Below the pieces are notes generated by a model. That model did not search any database, was not told the origin of the DNA, and saw only the letters and a list, made by a program, of their open reading frames with translations. Made by a program: the position numbers and the translations under genes. 40,636 bases of DNA from Ruminococcus flavefaciens (GTDB lineage: Bacteria > Bacillota > Clostridia > Oscillospirales > Ruminococcaceae). This document shows positions 24,318 through 32,775 of the stretch, piece after piece. The stretch covers positions 2,201 to 42,836 of the forward strand of contig CACWPR010000013.1 in the NCBI GenBank assembly GCA_902762855.1, given 5' to 3'. Numbering within the stretch: the stretch's first letter is position 1; each line of letters opens with the position of its first letter.

Positions 24318-25493
24318 TCAGATGCGTGCAACGCCTGTCTCCTTAGCAGCCTGAGCAACAGCCTTTGCAACAGCCTGAGCAACGGACTTGTCCAGAGCGC
24401 TTGGGATGATATAGTCAGCGCTGAGCTTATCGTCAGTTACAAATGAAGCAATAGCCTTGGCAGCAGCTATCTTCATAGCGTCGTTGATGTCACTTGCACG
24501 AACATCAAGAGCACCACGGAAGATTCCGGGGAATGCAAGAACGTTGTTTATCTGGTTGGGGAAGTCACTTCTTCCTGTACCAACAACAGCCGCACCTGCT
24601 TCCTTAGCAAGGTCAGGCATTATCTCAGGAGTGGGGTTAGCCATGGGGAAGAGGATAGGCTTGTCAGCCATAGACTTTACCATTTCGGGAGTTACACAGC
24701 CGGGAGCAGATACACCGATGAAAACATCAGCGCCTTTGATAACTTCTTCAAGGCTGCCCTTTCTCATCTGTTTATTGGTTATCTCAGCCATTTCATCCTT
24801 CATGGGATTCATGCCCTCGGGACGGCCCTTGTAGATAGCGCCGTTTCTGTCGCAGAGCACTACATCCTGAAGTCCCATAGATATGAGGAGCTTGATGATA
24901 GCGATACCGGCAGCACCTGCGCCGGAGGTAACAACTCTTATCTCGTCCAGCTTTTTGCCAACTACCTTGAGAGCGTTGAGCATAGCTGCAAGAGTAACAA
25001 CAGCAGTACCGTGCTGGTCATCGTGGAATATCGGGATGTCACAGCACTCCTTGAGCTGCTTTTCGATCTCGAAGCAGCAGGGAGCGGATATATCCTCCAG
25101 ATTTACTCCTCCGAAGGAGCCTGCAAGGAGCTTGACTGTATTTACGATGTCCTCGACTTTCTTTGAGCGGATACAGAGCGGAACAGCGTCAACGTCACCG
25201 AAGGCCTTAAAGAGAGCGCATTTTCCCTCCATAACAGGCATACCGGCCTCAGGGCCGATGTCACCAAGACCGAGGACAGCAGTACCGTCAGTGACTACAG
25301 CCACAAGGTTTGAGCGGCGGGTGAGTTCATAGCTCTTGTCAACGTCCTTCTGTATCTCCAGACAAGGCTGAGCTACTCCGGGAGTGTAGGCGAGTGAAAG
25401 GTCGTCTCTTGTTTCAAGGGGAGCACGGCAGATGACCTCTACCTTTCCCTGCCATTCATAGTGTTTTTTCAGTGATTCTTCTGCGTAGTTCAT
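24318..25493 (-). CDS. Malate dehydrogenase (oxaloacetate-decarboxylating), malic enzyme
   Basis: Malic enzyme converts malate to pyruvate and CO2 while reducing NAD(P)+. The 391-residue protein is the short bacterial form. It shows the catalytic Tyr in AYTPGVA (Y36) and Lys in EGKCALFKAFGDVDAVP (K91). The divalent-metal region is around FEIEKQLKECCDIPIFHDDQHGTA, interrupted only by usual variation. The nucleotide-binding GAGAAGIA lies near 180. Ribosome site AAAGGA precedes the ATG. The gene stands alone, with its own terminator. NAD versus NADP preference cannot be read safely from the sequence. Confidence 0.94.
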   Translation of the reverse strand: MNYAEESLKKHYEWQGKVEVICRAPLETRDDLSLAYTPGVAQPCLEIQKDVDKSYELTRRSNLVAVVTDGTAVLGLGDIGPEAGMPVMEGKCALFKAFGDVDAVPLCIRSKKVEDIVNTVKLLAGSFGGVNLEDISAPCCFEIEKQLKECCDIPIFHDDQHGTAVVTLAAMLNALKVVGKKLDEIRVVTSGAGAAGIAIIKLLISMGLQDVVLCDRNGAIYKGRPEGMNPMKDEMAEITNKQMRKGSLEEVIKGADVFIGVSAPGCVTPEMVKSMADKPILFPMANPTPEIMPDLAKEAGAAVVGTGRSDFPNQINNVLAFPGIFRGALDVRASDINDAMKIAAAKAIASFVTDDKLSADYIIPSALDKSVAQAVAKAVAQAAKETGVARI

Positions 25494-25515
25494 ATTTTTT
25501 CCTTTCTGTGGGAGT

Positions 25516-25604
25516 CATATCCGGCATCAGGATAAGTATGACATTATATTATAGAAATATGTGTGATGTCATGGAACAGCCTGATGACCAGAGCCGGATA
25601 TATG
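25516..25604. repeat. Interrupted long inverted repeat at the malic enzyme promoter
   Basis: Three nested arms match: ATATCCGGC (25517-25525) with GCCGGATAT (25593-25601), CATCAGG (25525-25531) with CCTGATG (25580-25586), and ATGACAT (25538-25544) with ATGTCAT (25566-25572). The central loop holds a minus-strand TATAAT (25548-25553) that may be the malic enzyme -10. It could be operator DNA, a cruciform, or the remnant of a small mobile repeat. Confidence 0.6.
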
Positions 25605-25639
25605 TTAAAACAATGATCTCTGGCACGGAATATAAAAAT

Positions 25640-25665
25640 AGCGGAGAACAATTCTGCTCTCCGCT
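25640..25665 (-). terminator. Intrinsic terminator after ldh
   Basis: AGCGGAGA pairs with TCTCCGCT around a ten-base loop. On the minus strand it is followed by ATTTTTAT. It lies six bases past the ldh stop. Confidence 0.8.
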
Positions 25666-25670
25666 GATGA

Positions 25671-26615
25671 TCAGAATTCTATCTGGTCGATGACACTTCT
25701 GAGGGCCTTTGCACTGGCCTGGAGCTTTGCTACCTCATCATCCGTGAGCTTTGGTGATACTTCCCTTTCGATACCGTTGCTGCCGATAACTGCCGGGAGA
25801 CTGAGACATACATCGCTGATACCGTATCTGCCGTCCATGAGAGTCGATACAGTGATGATGTTGTTTGCATCACGGAGTATTGAATCGCATATCTTGTTTA
25901 CGCTCATTGCGATAGCGTAGAAGGTAGCACCCTTTCTCTTGATGACCTCGGCGCCTGCCTTGCGGACCTCTTCGATTATCTCGTCTTCGTCAAGGTCAGC
26001 GTGGTCCTGGTCGGAGCAGTACTCCTCCATGGGGATACCTGCGATATTTGTGAGTGACCAGGGGATGAATGAAGAATCACCGTGCTCACCGAAAACGTAA
26101 GCGTGGATGCTGTTAGGGGAGAGTCCCACATGGTCAGCGATGCTTGAACGGAGACGGGAAGTATCCAGAGCAGTACCGGAACCGATGACCTGTCTGGGCT
26201 CAAGGTCAGTACACTTTAAAATGGTATATGTAAGGATGTCTACAGGGTTGCTGACAACGACGTAGATAGCGTCAGGAGCGTACTTAGCTACCTGAGGCAT
26301 TACCTCCTTGATTATGTTGACATTAGCCTGAGCAAGGTCAAGTCTTGTCTGGCCGGGCTTTCTTGCAAGGCCGAGAGTAACAACAACGATATCAGAGCCG
26401 GCAGCGTCCTCATAGGTGCCGTCGTATATCTCAACGTTGTGTCCGAAGGAAACACCCTGACGGATGTCCATAGCCTCGCCCTTGGCCTTAGCTTTATTGA
26501 TGTCCACAAGCACTACGTCAGAGCAGGTGCCTGCGATAGCGAATGTATATGCAACAGTAGCGCCGACATTTCCGGCACCGAGTATAGTTATCTTTGTTCC
26601 GTTTTTATCTCCCAT
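25671..26615 (-). CDS. ldh: L-lactate dehydrogenase
   Basis: L-LDH reduces pyruvate to L-lactate with NADH, a main route for redox balance in fermenters. Rossmann GAGNVG (13-18) is followed by the NAD-selecting Asp (VLVDIN). Gln89 in ARKPGQTR marks LDH, since malate dehydrogenase has Arg there. The catalytic pair lies in VIGSGTALDTSRLR and GEHGDS (His178). The 314-residue length is standard. I chose the ATG at 26613-26615 behind GGAGG, not a start 21 codons upstream. A Rex-like operator and promoter lie upstream. Confidence 0.96.
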   Translation of the reverse strand: MGDKNGTKITILGAGNVGATVAYTFAIAGTCSDVVLVDINKAKAKGEAMDIRQGVSFGHNVEIYDGTYEDAAGSDIVVVTLGLARKPGQTRLDLAQANVNIIKEVMPQVAKYAPDAIYVVVSNPVDILTYTILKCTDLEPRQVIGSGTALDTSRLRSSIADHVGLSPNSIHAYVFGEHGDSSFIPWSLTNIAGIPMEEYCSDQDHADLDEDEIIEEVRKAGAEVIKRKGATFYAIAMSVNKICDSILRDANNIITVSTLMDGRYGISDVCLSLPAVIGSNGIEREVSPKLTDDEVAKLQASAKALRSVIDQIEF

Positions 26616-26659
26616 TATGATGAGCCTCCAGTTATAGGTAAAAAGATATTGACGTGGAC

Positions 26660-26679
26660 CTTGATAATAATTTATCAAG
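26660..26679. promoter_or_regulatory. Rex-like operator in the ldh leader
   Basis: CTTGATAA-TAAT-TTATCAAG is a perfect 8-bp inverted repeat with four-base spacing. It differs from the Rex consensus TTGTTAA-N4-TTAACAA by one symmetrical base per arm. It lies about 20-40 bases after the predicted ldh start of transcription. A weaker outer repeat, TATTGAC and GTCAATA, surrounds it. Rex is the NADH-sensing repressor of ldh in many Firmicutes. The assignment here is inferred. Confidence 0.6.
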
Positions 26680-26707
26680 CTGTCAATACAGCCTGTTCCA
26701 CACTAAT

Positions 26708-26735
26708 ATTATAACATAAACACAAAAAATAGCAA
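26708..26735 (-). promoter_or_regulatory. ldh promoter
   Basis: On the minus strand, TTGCTA (26730-26735) and TATAAT (26708-26713) are 16 bp apart, with an extended TGT before the -10. Confidence 0.6.
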
Positions 26736-26882
26736 GGGGATTGATGCAATTTGCCGAAAAATCGTAATTTCGTACAAAACGGCTCAATAATCAGCAAAAC
26801 TTTTTTACTTTGCGTATAGTGCGGAGAAATATGGGAAGAAATGAAGTTAAACAGAGCTAACACATGGATAATATTTGCATAA

Positions 26883-26920
26883 GTGTGAATATTTCAAATA
26901 AAAATGAATATTTATTCAAT
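26883..26920. promoter_or_regulatory. ARG box(es) for ArgR/AhrC upstream of argG
   Basis: AATGAATATTTATTCAAT at 26903-26920 fits the ArgR/AhrC operator pattern TGAAT-N4-ATTCA exactly. A degenerate copy containing TGAATATTTCAA lies at about 26883-26900, two bases away. Tandem boxes of this kind bind the ArgR hexamer when arginine is plentiful. The perfect box ends six bases before the -35. Confidence 0.78.
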
Positions 26921-26925
26921 ACCAC

Positions 26926-26953
26926 TTGACAATATTTTCTTTGGGTGTATAAT
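26926..26953 (+). promoter_or_regulatory. argG operon promoter
   Basis: TTGACA (26926-26931) and TATAAT (26948-26953) are 16 bp apart, about 58 bp upstream of the argG start. Confidence 0.82.
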
Positions 26954-27011
26954 AGAATCATAACGTAAATCCATGCCGGTTTTAAGGCATTTATTTCAGG
27001 AGGTAATAACC

Positions 27012-28247
27012 ATGGCAAACAAGAAGGACATCAAAAAGGTAGTTCTCGCATATTCAGGCGGACTCGATACATCTATCATCATTCCGTGGCTCAAGGAAAA
27101 CTACAATAACTGCGAAGTTATCGCTGTTTCCGGTGACGTTGGACAGGGCACAGAGCTTGACGGACTTGAGGAGAAGGCTATCAAGACAGGCGCTTCCAAG
27201 CTCTACATCGAGGACCTGAAGGAAGAGTTCATCCAGGACTACGTATTCCCTACAGTACAGGCAGGCGCTATCTATGAGAACAGATATATGCTCGGTACTT
27301 CATTTGCTCGTCCTATCATCGCCAAGAGAATAGCTGAGATCGCTATCAGGGAAGGCGCTGACGCTATCTGCCACGGCTGCACCGGAAAGGGCAATGACCA
27401 GGTAAGATTCGAGCTTGCTATCAAGGCTTTCGCTCCCGATATGCACATCATCGCTCCCTGGAGAGAATGGGACCTGAAGTCCAGAGACCAGGAGATCGAT
27501 TACGCTGAGGCACACAACATCCCCCTGAAGATAAACAGAGAGACAAACTACTCCAAGGATAAGAACATCTGGCACCTCTCACACGAGGGTCTCGATCTTG
27601 AGGATCCTGCAAACGAGCCTCAGTACGAGAAGAAGGGCTTCCTCGAACTGGGCGTATCTCCTATTGACGCTCCTGACAAGCCCACATATGTAACTATCCA
27701 CTTCGAGAAGGGTATCCCTACAGCTATCGACGGCAAGGCTATGAACGGTGTTGAGATAGTTTCCACACTGAATAAGCTGGGCGGCGAGAACGGTATCGGT
27801 ATTGCTGACCTCGTTGAGAACCGTCTCGTTGGTATGAAGTCCAGAGGCGTTTATGAGACCCCCGGCGGTGCTATCCTTTATCACGCTCACGAAGTTCTTG
27901 AGACTATCTGCCTCGACAAGGAGACAGCTCGTGTTAAGCAGTACCTCGGCATCAAGTTCGCTGACATCGTATACAACGGCCAGTGGTACACACCTCTCCG
28001 TGAGGCTATGAGCGCTTTCGTTACTGAGACACAGAAGACTGTTACCGGCGACGTAAAGCTCAAGCTCTACAAAGGCAATATCATCAACGCAGGCGTAACT
28101 TCACCCTATACTCTCTATGATGAGGAAGTTGCTACATTCGATGAGGATGAGGTTTACAACCAGGCTGACGCAGCAGGCTTCATCAACCTCTTCGGTCTCC
28201 CGATAAAGGTAAAGGCTAAGCTGGACCAGAAGAGAAACAACAAGTAA
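27012..28247 (+). CDS. argG: Argininosuccinate synthase
   Basis: ArgG joins citrulline and aspartate with ATP to give argininosuccinate, the penultimate arginine step. The 411 residues show the ATP-binding [16 protein letters not shown] and the [14 protein letters not shown] loop. I chose the ATG at 27012, seven bases after AGGAGGT, over an upstream frame from 26973. It is the first gene of the arginine cluster, behind an ARG box. Codon use is strongly biased (many GCT, CTC, AAG), consistent with high expression. Confidence 0.97.
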   Translation: MANKKDIKKVVLAYSGGLDTSIIIPWLKENYNNCEVIAVSGDVGQGTELDGLEEKAIKTGASKLYIEDLKEEFIQDYVFPTVQAGAIYENRYMLGTSFARPIIAKRIAEIAIREGADAICHGCTGKGNDQVRFELAIKAFAPDMHIIAPWREWDLKSRDQEIDYAEAHNIPLKINRETNYSKDKNIWHLSHEGLDLEDPANEPQYEKKGFLELGVSPIDAPDKPTYVTIHFEKGIPTAIDGKAMNGVEIVSTLNKLGGENGIGIADLVENRLVGMKSRGVYETPGGAILYHAHEVLETICLDKETARVKQYLGIKFADIVYNGQWYTPLREAMSAFVTETQKTVTGDVKLKLYKGNIINAGVTSPYTLYDEEVATFDEDEVYNQADAAGFINLFGLPIKVKAKLDQKRNNK

Positions 28248-28708
28248 TGCTTATAATAAAGCTCGCACTCATCGCTTTTGCTTTATTTGTTGTATTCTTT
28301 GCCGCACAGGATTTCATGGCAAATCTTAAACAGCTCAGAGAGAGCGATACCGGGTCATTTGCGGGCATCGCTGCTCCTGTCAGTGCGGTAGTTTCAAATA
28401 AGCAGAGATACGATATCCGCAGCGGAAAAGGACAGGGTCCTGCTATGGCAAACCTCAATGACTTCACGTTGGTCTATGAGGTGGACGGCACGACCTATAC
28501 AAAGGCAGTAGGACTGCTCGATAAGGGAAGTTCCCTTAAAGACGGCGATACTGTAGAACTGATGTATGACAGCGCAGACCCGTCAAAGGCTGTAATGGCC
28601 GACGGCAGCGAAAAGGAGTCGGCGAAGAACGGCTTCAAGTTCGACATCGGAATGGTTGCGGCTGTGTGTATTATAGAGCTTATCGTATTTTTTGTATTCT
28701 TAAACTGA
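28247..28708 (+). CDS. Uncharacterised membrane protein, DUF3592-like topology
   Basis: This 153-residue protein starts in the argG stop (TAATG overlap), so it is translationally coupled to argG. It has a hydrophobic helix at about 2-22 and another at about 134-152. Between them is a beta-rich region with YEVDGTTYTKAVGLL and DGDTVELMYDSADPSKAV, a pattern typical of DUF3592-type proteins. Function unknown. A protein of the same topology lies at 39719-40096. Confidence 0.75.
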   Translation: MLIIKLALIAFALFVVFFAAQDFMANLKQLRESDTGSFAGIAAPVSAVVSNKQRYDIRSGKGQGPAMANLNDFTLVYEVDGTTYTKAVGLLDKGSSLKDGDTVELMYDSADPSKAVMADGSEKESAKNGFKFDIGMVAAVCIIELIVFFVFLN

Positions 28709-28714
28709 TGATTT

Positions 28715-28740
28715 CAGGCAGGGGAGCCTTCTCCTGCCTG
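28715..28740 (+). terminator. Hairpin after the argG unit, possible weak terminator
   Basis: CAGGCAGGGGA pairs with TCTCCTGCCTG around a GCCT loop. Only a poor T-run follows, so termination may be partial. Confidence 0.6.
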
Positions 28741-28795
28741 TTATGATTTAAGCTGTAATCCAGAAATGGAAATTGTATCGTAAGGAGGTATGGAT

Positions 28796-29218
28796 ATGGT
28801 AAAGACAAGGATCATGACGAGCGACGACTGGGACGGTATTGCTGAAGTCTGGAAAGAACATGAAGGCATCAATCCGGTCGATGACAGCCCGGAGGGACTT
28901 GCAAGATATATCAGGCGGAATCCCAATACCAGCTTTGTTGCCGTTGATGACGGCAGAGTTATCGGAACTATACTGGCAGGTCATGACGGACGAAGAGGTA
29001 TCTTTCACCATGTTTCAGTACTTCCTGAGTACCGTGGCCAGGGCATAGGAAGGATGCTGGTGGACAGCGCTATGGAGGCTCTTTGCAAAGAAGGCATCAA
29101 CAAAGTGCTGCTGGTGGTATTTGACCATAACGAGAACGGCAATGCGTTCTGGGAGCATATGGGATTTACAGTAAGAGATGACCTCATCTATCGTAACAAA
29201 TACACTGGTCTTGTGTGA
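28796..29218 (+). CDS. GNAT-family N-acetyltransferase
   Basis: The 140-residue protein has the acetyl-CoA motif A, VSVLPEYRGQGIGRMLVDSA, with the pattern R-G-Q-G-I-G. The motif B region is NAFWEHMGFTVRDDL. It resembles stand-alone YpeA/RimI-like acetyltransferases. I chose the ATG at 28796, seven bases after AGGAGG, over the ATG at 28790. It ends seven bases before the deaminase gene. It could use an arginine-pathway metabolite, but ArgJ already supplies N-acetylglutamate, so this is unproven. Confidence 0.85.
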   Translation: MVKTRIMTSDDWDGIAEVWKEHEGINPVDDSPEGLARYIRRNPNTSFVAVDDGRVIGTILAGHDGRRGIFHHVSVLPEYRGQGIGRMLVDSAMEALCKEGINKVLLVVFDHNENGNAFWEHMGFTVRDDLIYRNKYTGLV

Positions 29219-29225
29219 GGTCTGT

Positions 29226-29669
29226 ATGGATAAGTATATGAAAGCCGCAATAGACGAGGCCAGAAAGGGCATAAGAGCCGGTCACGGCGGGCCCTTCGGA
29301 TGTGTTATCGTCAGGGACGGCGAGATAGTCGGAAGAGGACATAACGAAGTCCTGAAACAGAATGACCCTACCTGTCACGGAGAGGTAATGGCTATCCGCA
29401 GAGCCTGCAAAGCTCTGGGGACCTTTGACCTTTCAGGCTGTGAGCTCTACACTACAGCGGAACCCTGCCCCATGTGCCGGGGAGCCATACTATGGGCGAA
29501 CATCCGGAAGGTGCGGTATGGCTGCAATGTAGATGATACGGACAGTATAGGCTTCCGTGACAAGGATTTCTATGAGAAAGAGGAACTGTCCTCTCAGGAG
29601 CTCGGCCGTGAGGAATGTCTGGAGCTCTTTGAGGAGTACCGCAGTATCAGCGATAAGAAAAATTACTGA
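29226..29669 (+). CDS. Guanine deaminase-like cytidine/deoxycytidylate deaminase family protein
   Basis: This 147-residue zinc enzyme shows the deaminase motifs CHGEVMAI (zinc ligand H51, catalytic E53) and EPCPMC (C81, C84). GGPFGCVIVRDGEIV near the N-terminus and the C-terminal GFRDKDFY resemble Bacillus GuaD, which converts guanine to xanthine. The usual HAE motif reads HGE here. I chose the ATG at 29226, behind GAGGT. A tRNA adenosine deaminase (TadA) is less likely given these features. It sits between two arginine genes without an obvious pathway link. Confidence 0.8.
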   Translation: MDKYMKAAIDEARKGIRAGHGGPFGCVIVRDGEIVGRGHNEVLKQNDPTCHGEVMAIRRACKALGTFDLSGCELYTTAEPCPMCRGAILWANIRKVRYGCNVDDTDSIGFRDKDFYEKEELSSQELGREECLELFEEYRSISDKKNY

Positions 29670-29698
29670 ATCATGAATCGGATAAAAGGAGTAAAACT

Positions 29699-31087
29699 AT
29701 GGCAGATATGATGTGGGCAGGAAGATTTTCAAAGCAGGTGGACGCAGGTGTCAACGCTTTCAATTCTTCCATAGCCTTTGACGGACGTATGTACCGTCAC
29801 GATATACAGGGCAGTATAGCCCACGCAACTATGCTGGGAGACTGCGGTATCATAACAAAGGAGGACAGCCTTGAGATAATCGCCGGACTCAAAGAAATAC
29901 TGGCTGATATAGACTCCGGCAAGCTGGAGCTTGACCCCAACGCAGAGGACATCCATATGTTTGTTGAGGCAGAGCTCACAAAGCGTCTTGGAGATGTGGG
30001 AAAGAGACTTCATACCTCACGTTCAAGAAACGACCAGGTAGCTGTTGACCTGAGACTCTATCTCCGTGACGAGATAGCTCAGATACAGGAGCTTGTTGTG
30101 GAGCTTATAAAGACTCTCATCGGCATGGCAAAGGAGCATACCGAGACTATCATGCCGGGATATACTCACCTCCAGAGAGCACAGCCTATTACATTCGCAC
30201 ATCATCTCATGGCATATGTATGGATGCTCCTTCGTGATATAGAAAGATTACAGGACACTGCAAAGCGCATGAACTACTGTCCTCTGGGCAGCGGTGCACT
30301 GGCAGGCACAACATATAAGACAAACAGGAAACAGACCTCTGACCTGCTGGGTTTCACAGCTCCCATGGCAAACAGCCTTGACGGAGTTTCTGACCGTGAC
30401 TACTGCGTGGAGCTGAACTGTGCACTGTCACTGCTGATGACACATCTCTCACGTTTTTCCGAGGAAATAATCCTCTGGTGTTCATGGGAGTTCAAGTTCG
30501 TTGAGCTGGACGATGCCTTTGCAACAGGCTCCTCAATAATGCCTCAGAAGAAGAATCCTGACGTTACAGAGCTCATAAGAGGAAAGACAGGAAGAGTGAA
30601 CGGCGACCTTATGACTCTTCTCACCATGATGAAGGGACTCCCCCTTGCATACAACAAGGATATGCAGGAGGACAAGGAGGCAATATTTGACGCTGTTGAC
30701 AATGTAAAGCTCTGTGTAAAGACCTTCACTCCCATGCTCTCAACAATGAGAGTGCTGAAGGACAATATGAGAAATGCTGCTGCAAAGGGCTTCATCAATG
30801 CCACTGACTGTGCTGACTACCTTGTAAAGAAGGGTATGCCCTTCCGTGACGCATACAAGATAACAGGCACTCTCGTTGCAAAGTGCATAGAAAAGGGACT
30901 CACCCTTGAGACCCTGCCTATAGAGGAGTACAAGGCTATGACAGATACATTTGATAATGATGTATACGAGGCTATCAGTCTTGATACCTGCGTAAGAGAG
31001 CGCAAGTCCGAGGGCGGACCTTCACCTGAGGCTGTAAAGGAGCAGATAGCTCTTGCAGAGACACGTCTTGGAGAGCTGCTGGCCTGA
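29699..31087 (+). CDS. argH: Argininosuccinate lyase
   Basis: ArgH splits argininosuccinate into arginine and fumarate. The 462-residue protein has the N-terminal WAGRFSK and the superfamily signature GSSIMPQKKNPDV. It also has TSRSRNDQVAVDLRLYLRD and GYTHLQRAQPITF, both highly conserved. The ATG at 29699 follows AAAGGAG. Its TGA stop overlaps the start of the next gene (ATGA). Confidence 0.97.
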   Translation: MADMMWAGRFSKQVDAGVNAFNSSIAFDGRMYRHDIQGSIAHATMLGDCGIITKEDSLEIIAGLKEILADIDSGKLELDPNAEDIHMFVEAELTKRLGDVGKRLHTSRSRNDQVAVDLRLYLRDEIAQIQELVVELIKTLIGMAKEHTETIMPGYTHLQRAQPITFAHHLMAYVWMLLRDIERLQDTAKRMNYCPLGSGALAGTTYKTNRKQTSDLLGFTAPMANSLDGVSDRDYCVELNCALSLLMTHLSRFSEEIILWCSWEFKFVELDDAFATGSSIMPQKKNPDVTELIRGKTGRVNGDLMTLLTMMKGLPLAYNKDMQEDKEAIFDAVDNVKLCVKTFTPMLSTMRVLKDNMRNAAAKGFINATDCADYLVKKGMPFRDAYKITGTLVAKCIEKGLTLETLPIEEYKAMTDTFDNDVYEAISLDTCVRERKSEGGPSPEAVKEQIALAETRLGELLA

Positions 31088-31350
31088 TGAAGAAAAAAGA
31101 CCTTGTATTTACCATAGGCCTTACGATATTTATGGGAGTGCTGTGGGTATCGGGAGTCCTGGTAATGGGACTTCTCATACCAGTCCGGCCTAAAGCCTAT
31201 CTTCTTTGGTTCATAGGCATTGTCGTGGCAACTCTGGTCATAAGCGTATGGCACTCCATGAAGGAGGACGAGTCCGACTTGGAGGACCCGAAAAGGCAGA
31301 AGTACCTGAGAAAGACCTCAAAGCGCAGGAACAAGCGCAGGAAAAAATGA
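31087..31350 (+). CDS. Small two-span membrane protein with basic tail
   Basis: The 87 residues hold two hydrophobic helices (about 6-30 and 36-56). An acidic patch (KEDESDLEDP) and a very basic C-terminus (KRRNKRRKK) follow. The start overlaps the argH stop, so it is coupled to argH. I do not recognise a family. Confidence 0.75.
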   Translation: MKKKDLVFTIGLTIFMGVLWVSGVLVMGLLIPVRPKAYLLWFIGIVVATLVISVWHSMKEDESDLEDPKRQKYLRKTSKRRNKRRKK

Positions 31351-31369
31351 ACCGGAGGGCGGTGCTCAT

Positions 31370-31756
31370 ATGAAAAGACTCTTTGAGAAAAAGGACAGAC
31401 AATGTCCTGTCTGCGGAAAAATGAACGGAGCCTCAGCGAGGTATTGCGGCAAATGCAGATACCCTCTGCCGGAGCTCAGCACAGATTATGAGGGCCGCTG
31501 CGGAAACTGCCACAAGCTCCTTGGAGGCGACGCTTATTGCCGTTACTGCGGTACAAAGGCAGGCAAAGGGAGCTATGAGCCCTATGAGGATATTGTCCAG
31601 TGCGTATATGGTCCAATGCCCGTTGACAGAGAGCACGTCTGCCGGAAATGCGGATATAAATGGACAAGCTGCAAAATGATAGATGATGAGCGGTTCTGCC
31701 CCAGATGCGGCGGAAGCGTCAATGTGACTGAGATGCCTGGGCGTTTCAGCCCGTAA
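31370..31756 (+). CDS. Multi-zinc-ribbon protein
   Basis: The 128-residue protein contains three or more zinc-ribbon-type Cys pairs: CPVCGKMNGASARYCGKC, CGNCHKLLGGDAYCRYCG, and CRKCGYKW with CPRCGG. No other domain or membrane span is seen. Such proteins often bind nucleic acid or proteins, but no role can be assigned. The ATG at 31370 lies 19 bases after the preceding gene, in the arginine operon. Confidence 0.8.
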   Translation: MKRLFEKKDRQCPVCGKMNGASARYCGKCRYPLPELSTDYEGRCGNCHKLLGGDAYCRYCGTKAGKGSYEPYEDIVQCVYGPMPVDREHVCRKCGYKWTSCKMIDDERFCPRCGGSVNVTEMPGRFSP

Positions 31757-31774
31757 GATACAGGAGGAATAGAA

Positions 31775-32722
31775 ATGTCAGTAAAAGTGTATATAGACGG
31801 CCAGGAGGGTACTACCGGCCTTAAAATACTGGAGAGATTCGAGGGCAGGAACGACATCGAGCTGCTCCGCATAAGCGAGGATAAGCGCAAGGACTCCGCA
31901 GAGAGAGCAAGACTTATAAATATGTCCGATTACACCTTCCTCTGTCTGCCTGACGACGCTGCAAGAGAGGCGGTTTCATTCGTGGACAATGACCATGTCC
32001 GTATTATCGACGCATCTACTGCTCACAGGACCAACCCTGCATGGGCCTACGGCTTCCCGGAGCTCTCTCCTGAGCACAGGGAGAAGATACGCACCTCAAA
32101 CAGAGTTGCAGTGCCCGGATGCTATGCCAGCGGATTCGCTTCCATAGTTTATCCTCTTGTGAAGAACGGCATCATCCCTGCTGACTTCCCTGTATTTGCC
32201 TATGCAACATCAGGCTACAGCGGAGCAGGCAAGAAGGCTATCGCAGTATATGAGGGCGATGATAAGCCTTTCGAATTCAATAGCCCCAGACAGTACGCAC
32301 TCTCTCAGCAGCACAAGCACCTGCCGGAGATGAAGGCTGTTTCAGGACTTGAATATACTCCTATGTTCAACCCTATGGTGTGTGACTATTTCAGCGGAAT
32401 GGTAGTAAGCGTACCGGTGCAGACAAGAACTCTCCCGAAGAAGTTCACCGCAGAGCAGATACATGATATGTACGCAAAGCACTACCGGGGAGCAAACATG
32501 ATAGAGGTAATGCCTCTTATGTCCGCAGATGAGCAGAAGAGCTTCTTCCTTGCATCAAACACTCTCAGCGGACAGAACAAGATGCAGGTATTTGTATTCG
32601 GAAACGATGAGCAGATACTTCTCTGCTCCAGACTTGACAATCTGGGCAAGGGCGCAAGCGGTGCGGCTGTGCAGTGCCTGAATATAATGATGGGAATAGA
32701 TGAAACAACGGGTCTGGTTTGA
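31775..32722 (+). CDS. argC: N-acetyl-gamma-glutamyl-phosphate reductase (type 2)
   Basis: ArgC reduces N-acetylglutamyl phosphate to the semialdehyde with NADPH. The start VYIDGQEGTTGLKI, the 315-residue length and the catalytic cysteine motif PGCYASGF identify the shorter type 2 form. The substrate-binding ATSGYSGAGK and YALSQQHKHLPEM, the latter with the conserved histidine, are present. The ATG follows AGGAGGAAT. Confidence 0.96.
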   Translation: MSVKVYIDGQEGTTGLKILERFEGRNDIELLRISEDKRKDSAERARLINMSDYTFLCLPDDAAREAVSFVDNDHVRIIDASTAHRTNPAWAYGFPELSPEHREKIRTSNRVAVPGCYASGFASIVYPLVKNGIIPADFPVFAYATSGYSGAGKKAIAVYEGDDKPFEFNSPRQYALSQQHKHLPEMKAVSGLEYTPMFNPMVCDYFSGMVVSVPVQTRTLPKKFTAEQIHDMYAKHYRGANMIEVMPLMSADEQKSFFLASNTLSGQNKMQVFVFGNDEQILLCSRLDNLGKGASGAAVQCLNIMMGIDETTGLV

Positions 32723-32775
32723 AACTGAGCACACAGCTCGGTCAATGGTCGCCCCCGTAAACTGGAGGTATGATT

